Part shown: positions 33,764-41,209 of the stretch, one piece after another | How positions within the stretch are numbered: position 1 is the stretch's first letter | How the letters are laid out: every line of letters starts with the position of its first letter | Source: Thauera phenylacetica B4P | GTDB taxonomy: Bacteria > Pseudomonadota > Gammaproteobacteria > Burkholderiales > Rhodocyclaceae | Reading direction: 5' to 3' | Length of the DNA stretch: 41,209 nt | Assembly: GCF_000310225.1 (NCBI RefSeq) | Contig: NZ_AMXF01000014.1 | Location: 1 to 41,209, forward strand | The notes under the pieces: generated by a model | What the model was told of the DNA's origin: nothing | Database searches by the model: none | Seen by the model: the letters and a program-made list of their open reading frames with translations, nothing else | Program-made: the position numbers and the translations under genes

Positions 33764-34702
33764 TCAGGCGGGCAGGGGGTTCGCGGCCAGCCAGTCGCGG
33801 GCCGCCTGGCTGTCGAGCGCGATCTGCGCGCGCAGCGCGTCGAGCGAGGGGAATTTTTGCTCCGCGCGCAGGCGGTGCAGGAAATGTACGCGGATGTGGG
33901 CGCCGTAGCAGTCCTGCGCCCAGTCGAAGAGGTGGACCTCGAGGCGGGCGCGGCCGTTCGCGGTTGCGGTCGGGCGCAGGCCGATGTTGGCCACGCCGGC
34001 CACCGGGCCCGCCGCGAGGCCCTCGACGCTCACCACGTAGACGCCGCCCAGCGCAGGGCGGCGGTGCTTCATCTGGATGTTCGCCGTCGGGAAGCCGAGC
34101 TGGCGGCCGAGCTTGTCGCCGTGGCCGACCCGCCCGGCGATGCTGTAGGGGCGGCCGAGCAGGCGCGCGGCGTGGGCGAGGTCCCCCTCGGCGAGCGCGG
34201 CGCGCACCGCCGAGCTGGACACCCGCTCGCCGGCGACCGCGAGCGTGGGCATGGACTCTACCCCGAAGCCGCCCTCTGCGCCGGCGTCGCGCAGCATCGC
34301 GAAGTTGCCCTGGCGGCGGGCGCCGAAGCGGAAGTCGTCACCGATGAAGAGGTGGCGCACGTCGAGGCCCCGCACCAGGATGTCGTCGATGAAGGCCTGC
34401 GCGGGCTGGGCGGCGAAGCGCGCGTCGAAGCGGCACACGTGGCAGCGATCGACGCCCGCGGCGGCCAGCAGCAGGAGCTTCTCGCGCAGCGAGGCGAGGC
34501 GGGCGGGGGCGTCGGCGGGGCTGAAGTATTCGCGCGGGTGCGGCTCGAAGGTGAGCACCACCGCCGGCAGGCCGAGCGCACGGGCCTTGTCGGTCAGCAG
34601 CGAAAGCAGCGCCTGATGGCCGAGATGCACGCCATCGAAGTTGCCGATGGTGAGCACCGCAGCCGTGTCGGCCTGCTCGGGAATCCCGCGGTGAACCTGC
34701 AT
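33764..34702 (-). CDS. ribF: Bifunctional riboflavin kinase / FAD synthetase
   Basis: 312 aa. N-terminal nucleotidyl transferase with [12 protein letters not shown] (about 18-29) and a later SSSAVRAAL block; C-terminal kinase with the conserved [20 protein letters not shown] (about 190-209) and EVHLFDW near the end. It makes FMN and FAD from riboflavin. Upstream of ileS in the same direction, the usual ribF-ileS-lspA arrangement. Confidence 0.97.
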   Translation of the reverse strand: MQVHRGIPEQADTAAVLTIGNFDGVHLGHQALLSLLTDKARALGLPAVVLTFEPHPREYFSPADAPARLASLREKLLLLAAAGVDRCHVCRFDARFAAQPAQAFIDDILVRGLDVRHLFIGDDFRFGARRQGNFAMLRDAGAEGGFGVESMPTLAVAGERVSSSAVRAALAEGDLAHAARLLGRPYSIAGRVGHGDKLGRQLGFPTANIQMKHRRPALGGVYVVSVEGLAAGPVAGVANIGLRPTATANGRARLEVHLFDWAQDCYGAHIRVHFLHRLRAEQKFPSLDALRAQIALDSQAARDWLAANPLPA

Positions 34703-34835
34703 AAGCGCCTGAAAAAGCCGCGATTATAGCGGCAAAGGCCGGCGCTGCGGGCCTTGGGGGCGCCGCCGGGCGCGCGGACGAGGGTGGAGAGCAGCCCCTC
34801 GCCGAGCGCCGAACCGCCCGTTCGCCGCTGCACGA

Positions 34836-34980
34836 ACATCGAACCCGCGATGGTTCATGCAGGAGCGCCGGCAGGCGCGAAAGCAGCGCTCCGCCACCGC
34901 CCCGTCCGCCGCTGTACCGACATCGAACCCGCGATGGTTCATGTAGGAGCGCCGGCAGGCGCGAAAGCGGCGCTCCGCCA
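34836..34980. repeat. Two REP-like repeats in an 84-bp tandem duplication
   Basis: 34836-34896 and 34920-34980 are 61 bp with two mismatches; similarity also extends to the left, so the full unit is 84 bp. The core AGGAGCGCCGGCAGGCGCGA is an imperfect hairpin like the Pseudomonas-type GTAGGAGCGG REP. They occupy the 356-bp gap between ribF and amiC (34703-35058), where I see nothing else. Confidence 0.75.
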
Positions 34981-35058
34981 AACGACCACGCCACCATCCC
35001 CGCCACCGCTCCGGCACGAGCCTCGGCAAGCCCGCCGGATGCGAAGGCGAAAAGGCGC

Positions 35059-36456
35059 TCAGTCGAGCCGTGCCACCCTGGTCGGGGCGCTCGGGGCGTG
35101 CTCCTCGAAGTAGCGCTTGATCCCGCGCATCAGCGCGGTGGCCATCTTGTCCTGGTAGGCCTCGTCGTTGAGCCGGCGTTCTTCCTGCGGGTTGCTGATG
35201 AAGGCGGTCTCGACCAGCACCGAGGGGATGTCCGGCGCGCGCAGCACCGCGAAGCCAGCCTGCTCCACCTCGGGCTTGTGCAGCCGGTTGATGGTGCCGA
35301 GCTCGCCGAGCATGGCTCGGCCGAGCTTGAAGCTGTCGTTGATCGTCGCGGTCTGCGACAGGTCGAGCAGGGTGCGCGCGATGTGGCCGTCCTGGCGGGC
35401 CAGATTGACGCCACCCACGAGGTCGGCGTCGTTCTCCTTCTGCGCCAGCCAGCGCGCGGCCGAGCTCGAGGCGCCGCGCTCGGACAGCACGTAGACCGAG
35501 CTGCCGTTGGCCTCGGGGCGCACGAAGGCGTCGGCGTGGATGGACACGAAGAGGTCGGCACGCACCCGGCGCGCACGTGCCACGCGCTGGTGCAGCGGCA
35601 CGAAGTAGTCGCCGTCGCGGGTCAGCACCGCACGCATCCCGGGTGTTGCGTCGATCTTGCGCTTGAGGCGGTGCGCGATCGACAGCGTGACGTCCTTCTC
35701 GTAGCTGCCCCCGCGGCCGATCGCACCCGGATCCTCGCCGCCATGGCCGGCGTCGAGCACCACGGTGTACAGGCGATCGACCGCCGGCTCGTTGCGCCTG
35801 CCGCGGCGGACCGGTTCGCGCGGCTCCTCGCGCGCCACCGCCGCGGTGTTGCCGCCGGCGTCGCCCATCGCGGCGTCCATCGGCGAATCCTTCATGATCA
35901 GCGCCATCAACGGGTCGTGCGCCTCGGTCGGGTGCAAGTCGAGGACGAGGCGGTGGCCGTAGCTGCCCACCGGGTCGAGGGTGAACACCTGCGGGTTGAT
36001 CGCCGCCTTGAGCTCGATGACCACGCGCACCACGCCGGGCCGGTTCTGCCCGGCGCGGATCAGGCGGATGTAGGGGTCGGAGTCGAGCACCTTGGAGGGC
36101 AGGGACTGCAGCACGCTGTCGAGCTGCACGCCCTCGAGGTCGACCACCAGGCGCTGCGGGTCCTCGACCAGCATGTGGCTGTGGCGCAGGTGCGAGGAGC
36201 CTTCGAGGGTGATGCGGGTGTATTCGGCCGAGGGCCACACGCGCACCGCGAGCAGGCTTGCCGGGCTCGCCAGCCCGACCGGGCTCACCAGCATGGCGAG
36301 CGAGGCGCCGGCGAACTTGAGCAGCCGGCGGCGATCGATGCGCCCCGCAGCGAAGGCCGCGGACGCAGCCGCGATGTCCGAGGCCTGGGGCAGGCTCAGG
36401 TCGTCCCGGGCGCCGGGTCCGCGCCCCGCAAAGCTTTCACCAGTCCGATCACGCAT
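35059..36456 (-). CDS. amiC: N-acetylmuramoyl-L-alanine amidase, AmiC type
   Basis: 465 aa. A twin-arginine signal RRRLLKFAG (42-50) and hydrophobic stretch indicate Tat export to the periplasm; the n-region of 41 residues is unusually long, so the true start may be internal. An AMIN domain (about 70-180) targets the septum. The Amidase_3 domain has its zinc ligands in DAGHGGEDPG, the EKDVTLSIA glutamate and FVSIHAD, with the catalytic Glu in LVETAFISNP. It cleaves septal peptidoglycan for daughter-cell separation. Overlaps tsaE by 61 bp. Confidence 0.95.
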   Translation of the reverse strand: MRDRTGESFAGRGPGARDDLSLPQASDIAAASAAFAAGRIDRRRLLKFAGASLAMLVSPVGLASPASLLAVRVWPSAEYTRITLEGSSHLRHSHMLVEDPQRLVVDLEGVQLDSVLQSLPSKVLDSDPYIRLIRAGQNRPGVVRVVIELKAAINPQVFTLDPVGSYGHRLVLDLHPTEAHDPLMALIMKDSPMDAAMGDAGGNTAAVAREEPREPVRRGRRNEPAVDRLYTVVLDAGHGGEDPGAIGRGGSYEKDVTLSIAHRLKRKIDATPGMRAVLTRDGDYFVPLHQRVARARRVRADLFVSIHADAFVRPEANGSSVYVLSERGASSSAARWLAQKENDADLVGGVNLARQDGHIARTLLDLSQTATINDSFKLGRAMLGELGTINRLHKPEVEQAGFAVLRAPDIPSVLVETAFISNPQEERRLNDEAYQDKMATALMRGIKRYFEEHAPSAPTRVARLD

Positions 36457-36926
36457 GTTCGCCCCGCTTCCGTGTTTGCACTGATCGCCACATCCCGCCC
36501 GGATTCACCGGCCTGCAGGACGATTTCGACGTCGGGAGAGGGCAGATGGGGCGAGGCCTTGTCCGGCCATTCCACGATGCAGATGCCCTCACCGGCGAAG
36601 TATTCGTCCAGCCCTGCGTCGAGATATTCCTCGGGCGAGGTGAAGCGATAAAAATCAAAGTGATATAAGTTTAAGCTAGAAACGACGTAAGGTTCAATCA
36701 AGGTGTAGGTCGGGCTCTTCACCTTGCCCTCGTGGCCGAGCCCGCGCAGCAGGCCGCGGGTGAGGGTGGTCTTGCCCGTGCCGAGGTTGCCCTGCAGCCA
36801 GATCTGCAGCCCGGGGGCGAGAACGCGGGCCAACGCGGCGCCAAGCGCCACGGTGGCGGCCTCGTCGGGCAAATGCGCCCGCAGGCGGGCGCCGTTATCA
36901 TCGGCAGTCTGGATCGACTCGATCAT
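36396..36926 (-). CDS. tsaE: tRNA t6A synthesis ATPase TsaE
   Basis: 176 aa from the ATG at 36926. Walker A GNLGTGKTT (46-54); KSPTYTLIEPY switch-like segment, FDFYRF and IVEWPDK as in YjeE/TsaE. With TsaB, TsaC and TsaD it forms the N6-threonylcarbamoyl group at A37 of ANN-reading tRNAs. The 3' end overlaps amiC by 61 bp; tsaE-amiC order is common in proteobacteria. Divergent from queG with only 15 bp between starts. Confidence 0.95.
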   Translation of the reverse strand: MIESIQTADDNGARLRAHLPDEAATVALGAALARVLAPGLQIWLQGNLGTGKTTLTRGLLRGLGHEGKVKSPTYTLIEPYVVSSLNLYHFDFYRFTSPEEYLDAGLDEYFAGEGICIVEWPDKASPHLPSPDVEIVLQAGESGRDVAISANTEAGRTCVIGLVKALRGADPAPGTT

Positions 36927-36941
36927 CGGGATCTCTGACAA

Positions 36942-38042
<1,101 letters not shown>

Positions 38043-38078
38043 AATGCGCGCCCACAAAGAGAATCAGGACCGCCCGCC

Positions 38079-38279
38079 ATGGAAGAGCGCATCGTCGTGC
38101 TGGAGACCAAGCTGATGGCTGCCGAGGATCTCCTCGACGAACTCAACCGCACGGTCTGGCGCCAGCAGCAGGAGCTCGACCTGCTGCGCCAGCACCTCCA
38201 TCAGCTCGCCCAGCAGCTCAAGACCCTGCAGCCGGGCGACCCCCTGCGCCCCGAGGACGAGATCCCGCCGCACTGGTGA
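38079..38279 (+). CDS. slyX: SlyX-family protein
   Basis: 66 aa, a coiled coil typical of SlyX (ERIVVLETKLMAAEDLLDEL then WRQQQELDLLRQHLHQLAQQL) ending in the conserved EIPPHW. Function is unknown in the family. It follows queG by 36 bp in the same direction. Confidence 0.92.
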   Translation: MEERIVVLETKLMAAEDLLDELNRTVWRQQQELDLLRQHLHQLAQQLKTLQPGDPLRPEDEIPPHW

Positions 38280-38297
38280 GCGCAGCCGGCGCACTCC

Positions 38298-38455
38298 GGA
38301 CCGCGACGGTTCATGCAGGAGCGCCGGCAGGCGCGAAGGCGTCGGTGAAGCGCCCGCCACGCCCGCCGGAGCCGCCGGGTTCGCAGCTTCCGCAGCCCCT
38401 ACATCCCACCCGGGACCGCGACGGTTCCTGTAGGAGCGCCGGCAGGCGCGAATGC
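38298..38455. repeat. Two further REP-like repeats
   Basis: 38298-38340 and 38412-38455, 115 bp apart, share ACCGCGACGGTTC and the core AGGAGCGCCGGCAGGCGCGA with the copies at 34836. They fill the gap between slyX and the oxidase genes. Confidence 0.75.
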
Positions 38456-38545
38456 GGCGATGGAGCGCCCGCCGCGCCCGCCGGAGTCGCGGCGTTCGCA
38501 GCTGCCGCAGCGCCTGCAGCCCATCCTGCGGCGCCGTCGGCCGGC

Positions 38546-38854
38546 CTAGCCGATCAGCGCGCCGGTGAGGCGGGAGAGGGTGTCGCCGAAGGCGGTGGTG
38601 AGGGTCACCAGGATCGGCATGCCGTGGCAGAAGGCGAGCACGGCCCGGCGGATGCGCGGGTGGGCCTCGTGGAGCTCGAGGAAGTAGGTGCACACCAGGC
38701 GCAGCTTGATCGCCATGACCAGCGACACGCCCACCGCGACGAGCACGGCGTTCGCGTCCGCGCTGCCGATGCCGGCGCCACCCACGCTGAGCAGCACCAG
38801 CATCAGCCAGGCGAGGTCGATCCTGCGGTCGCCGATCTTATCTACGGGGCTCAT
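38546..38854 (-). CDS. Cytochrome c oxidase subunit IV-like / NorF-like membrane protein
   Basis: 102 aa, three predicted membrane segments (about 15-33, 36-58, 72-92) and the family stretch MAIKLRLVCTYFLELHEA. It follows the subunit III-like gene by 10 bp. Small proteins of this type pair with NorE-like subunit III homologues in denitrifiers (NorF). Family-level call; the role in NO reductase maturation is inferred. Confidence 0.75.
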   Translation of the reverse strand: MSPVDKIGDRRIDLAWLMLVLLSVGGAGIGSADANAVLVAVGVSLVMAIKLRLVCTYFLELHEAHPRIRRAVLAFCHGMPILVTLTTAFGDTLSRLTGALIG

Positions 38855-38864
38855 GCGGGTTTCC

Positions 38865-39491
38865 TCATCCGAGCAGGTAGAAGAGCGGGAAGATCATCAG
38901 CCAGATCATGTCGGTGACGTGCCAGTAGCAGGCGAAGGCCTCCAGCCCGCTGTGCTCCTCCGGGGTGTAGGCGCCCAGGCCGGTGCGCACGATCACCCAC
39001 ATCATGCCGAGCAGGCCCCAGAACACGTGCACCAGGTGGGTGAAGGTCAGGTAGTAGTAGCTGACGATGAACACCCCGGCGCTGCCGTCGAGCCCGAGCG
39101 CGAAGTTGCGCTGCAGCTCGAAGACCTTGATCGCCGGGTAGCCCAGCCCGAACACGAAGCCCGCGAGCATCCAGCGCACGGTCGCGCGCCTGTCGCCGCG
39201 CCGCATCGCGTGCAGCGCGCGCGCCACGCACCAGCCGCTGGTGAGCAGCATCAGGGTGTAGCCGGTGCCGGCCAGCAGCGAGAGCCGCTCGGGGCCCGCC
39301 TGGAAGGCTTCCGGGTGATGGGCGCGCGCGACGAAGAAGACCGCGAAGAGCAGGGCGAACTCGGTGATTTCGCAGAAGATGCCCACCCACATCGCCTTGC
39401 TGCCGGGGATGCGCCCGGCGCCCGGCTGTGCGGGAAGCGGGGCCGGAGCGGTGGTTGGGACGGTCGGCGGGAGGGACACGGCAAGGGTCAC
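38865..39491 (-). CDS. Haem-copper oxidase subunit III family, NorE-like
   Basis: 208 aa with five membrane segments, shorter than the seven-helix subunit III of aa3 oxidases and like NorE. Conserved WVGIFCEITEFALLFAVFF near the start, YYYLTFTHLVHVFWG and YWHVTDMIWLMIFPLFYLL at the end. The Pro/Ala-rich N-terminus is unusual. No catalytic oxidase or NO reductase subunit is in the window, so the partner enzyme is unknown. Confidence 0.82.
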   Translation of the reverse strand: MTLAVSLPPTVPTTAPAPLPAQPGAGRIPGSKAMWVGIFCEITEFALLFAVFFVARAHHPEAFQAGPERLSLLAGTGYTLMLLTSGWCVARALHAMRRGDRRATVRWMLAGFVFGLGYPAIKVFELQRNFALGLDGSAGVFIVSYYYLTFTHLVHVFWGLLGMMWVIVRTGLGAYTPEEHSGLEAFACYWHVTDMIWLMIFPLFYLLG

Positions 39492-39712
39492 GGCAGGGCG
39501 GGCGGCACTGGGCCGCGTCGATGAGACACGGGTGGGGAGTTTGCCTGCCCGGCCGGCTCTTTCCCTTGATTCCGCTCAGGAAGTGTCTGTGATCGCGCAG
39601 GCATGTTTCCGCGGACGTCAACGAGTCTTGCGCTGCATCAACATCCGCTTATCCCCATCGTGGTTCGATTGCGCCTTTCATCCACGCAAGTCGCACGAGG
39701 AGGCAGCCCGCC

Positions 39713-41161
39713 ATGGCGAAAGTGAAGTTCTTCGGAGAAGAGTCGATCCCGCTCGAGATGCACAAGGTCCGCATCGTCCAGAAGCTGAACCTGCCCCCGG
39801 TCGAGCGCCGGCTCGAGGCGATCACCGAGGCGGGCAACAACACCTTCCTGCTGCGCAACGCCGACGTGTTCATGGACATGCTCACCGACAGCGGCGTCAA
39901 CGCGATGAGCGACCAGCAGCTGGCGGCGATGATGATCGCCGACGACAGCTACGCGGGCAGCGCCACCTACACCCGGCTGGAGAGCAAGCTGAACGAGATC
40001 TTCGGCATGCCCTTCTTCCTGCCCGCCCACCAGGGCCGCGCGTGCGAGAACATCCTCGCCCAGGTGCTGGTGTCGCCGGGCTCGGTGGTGCCGATGAACT
40101 ACCACTTCACCACCACCAAGGCGCACATCACGCTCAACGGCGGCACGGTCGAGGAGCTGGTCGCCGACGCCGGGCTGGAGGTGGTCAGCGTGCATCCCTT
40201 CAAGGGCAACATGGACGTCGCCAAGCTGCGCGACGTGATCGGCCTCCACGGCGTCGACAAGATCGCCTTCGTGCGCATGGAGGCCGGCACCAACCTGATC
40301 GGCGGCCAGCCCTTCTCGGTGCAGAACCTCGCCGACATCCGCAGGGTGTGCGACGAGTCCGGGCTGATGCTGGTGATGGACGCCAGCCTGCTCGCCGACA
40401 ACCTGCACTTCATCAAGGAGCGCGAGGAGGCCTGCAAGGACCTGAGCATCCGCGAGATCACCCGCCGCATGGCCGACCTGTGCGACGTGATCTACTTCTC
40501 CGCGCGCAAGCTCGGCTGCGCCCGTGGCGGCGGCATGTGCATCCGCAGCGAGGAGCTGTACCGCCGCATGCGCGGCCTGGTGCCGCTGTACGAGGGCTTC
40601 CTGACCTACGGCGGCATGTCGGTGCGCGAGATGGAGGCGCTCACCGTGGGCCTGGAGGAGACCATGGACGAGGAGGTCATCAACCAGGGCCCGCAGTTCA
40701 TCGGCTTCATGGTGGACGAGCTCGTCAAGCGCGGCATCCCGGTGATCACCCCGGCCGGCGGCCTGGGCTGCCACATCAACGCGATGCAGTTCGTCGACCA
40801 CATCCCGCAGGCGCAGTACCCGGCGGGCGCGCTCGCCTCGGCGCTCTACATCGCCGGCGGCATCCGCGGCATGGAGCGCGGCACGCTCTCCGAGCAGCGC
40901 GAGCCCGACGGCAGCGAGCTCTTCGCCAACATGGAGCTGGTGCGCCTGGCGATGCCGCGGCGGGTGTTCACGCTGTCGCAGGTCAAGTACGCGGTGGATC
41001 GCCTGGAGTGGCTGTACGCCAACCGCCGCCTGATCGGCGGCCTGGTGTTCACCGAGGAGCCCGAGATCCTGCGCTTCTTCTACGGCCGCCTGGCGCCGGT
41101 GTCCGACTGGCAGAACGAGCTCGTCGCGCAGTTCCGCAAGGACTTCGGCGACAGCCTCTGA
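39713..41161 (+). CDS. Tryptophanase/tyrosine phenol-lyase family PLP enzyme
   Basis: 482 aa, GAGGAGG before the ATG. Fold-type I beta-eliminating lyase: NTFLLRNADVFMDMLTDSG..MSDQQ, PAHQGR, GGQPFSVQN, MDAS with Asp223 (pyridine nitrogen), ARK with PLP Lys266, and IRGMERG. The Arg three residues after the Asp in both characterised enzymes (DATR in TPL, DSAR in TnaA) is Leu226 here, and the SGKK/SAKK block is SARK. It may therefore act on another substrate or be a divergent lyase. It runs to 48 bp before the window end. Confidence 0.85.
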   Translation: MAKVKFFGEESIPLEMHKVRIVQKLNLPPVERRLEAITEAGNNTFLLRNADVFMDMLTDSGVNAMSDQQLAAMMIADDSYAGSATYTRLESKLNEIFGMPFFLPAHQGRACENILAQVLVSPGSVVPMNYHFTTTKAHITLNGGTVEELVADAGLEVVSVHPFKGNMDVAKLRDVIGLHGVDKIAFVRMEAGTNLIGGQPFSVQNLADIRRVCDESGLMLVMDASLLADNLHFIKEREEACKDLSIREITRRMADLCDVIYFSARKLGCARGGGMCIRSEELYRRMRGLVPLYEGFLTYGGMSVREMEALTVGLEETMDEEVINQGPQFIGFMVDELVKRGIPVITPAGGLGCHINAMQFVDHIPQAQYPAGALASALYIAGGIRGMERGTLSEQREPDGSELFANMELVRLAMPRRVFTLSQVKYAVDRLEWLYANRRLIGGLVFTEEPEILRFFYGRLAPVSDWQNELVAQFRKDFGDSL

Positions 41162-41209
41162 GGCCGACCGCGCGGCTGGCGGGCGGGTCGCGCCCGCCGG
41201 CCGGCCGCG

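Noticed and set aside
39492-39712. FNR/Anr box between the NorE-like and lyase genes
   Set aside because: Only half-sites (TTGAT or ATCAA) are present, never the TTGAT-N4-ATCAA palindrome.

Overview
The window is high-GC betaproteobacterial chromosome carrying one integrated mobile element. The backbone gene set (dxs-ispA-xseB, ispH-slpA-lspA-ileS-ribF, amiC/tsaE, queG, slyX, folE2, a tRNA-Ser/tRNA-Arg cluster, a NorE/NorF-like pair and a tryptophanase-family gene) and the strong G/C preference at codon third positions suggest Rhodocyclales, most likely Thauera or a close Azoarcus relative. That placement is recall-based inference.

Backbone left of the element (1-3097): a partial RND/HlyD-type periplasmic adaptor, a DnaJ-like protein with four CxxCxGxG repeats, an alpha/beta hydrolase, a bidirectional terminator, and two identical tRNA-Arg(ACG) genes with their own TATAAT promoter.

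Element (about 3098-22915, 19.8 kb): it sits in the 3' end of tRNA-Ser(CGA). The 16 bp tttggcggagagggtg occurs at 3098 and again at 22900, inside the intact tRNA. Near each end lies a 27-bp near-identical double repeat (3242 and 22835) that looks like integrase arm sites. The left half reads rightwards: tyrosine integrase; an AlpA-like regulator, a small winged-helix-like protein and a 1077-aa primase/DUF927-type helicase in ATGA-coupled order; a 0.7-kb non-coding region with twelve GGTAACC/GGTTACC copies in four clusters of three around an AT-rich stretch, probably a replication origin; and a PIN-domain protein with a 242-aa partner. The right half reads leftwards: a second AlpA-like regulator, a 178-aa protein, a 2612-aa multidomain protein (tandem RadC/JAB-like metalloprotease modules, then a PLxRFG domain typical of phage 'polyvalent' proteins) and three small phage-type proteins. 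Next to the right end are an orphan 116-aa gene, a lower-GC two-gene cargo operon, a decayed reading frame, and a terminator that now serves tRNA-Ser. No capsid, portal, terminase, tail, lysis or relaxase gene is recognisable. The element can probably excise and replicate but would need a helper to move. A satellite-like element built around a giant polyvalent protein is the most interesting content of the window.

Backbone right of the element (22916-41209): an AhpD/CMD-family protein; folE2 with a perfect 13-bp-arm palindrome upstream; the isoprenoid genes xseB-ispA-dxs; a Rieske oxygenase; ileS-lspA-slpA-ispH with ribF upstream; overlapping tsaE-amiC; queG and slyX; an oxidase subunit III/IV-like pair; and a tyrosine phenol-lyase/tryptophanase homologue lacking a conserved PLP-contacting Arg. 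REP-like repeats lie in three intergenic regions. Long reading frames opposite the real genes were treated as GC-driven shadows.
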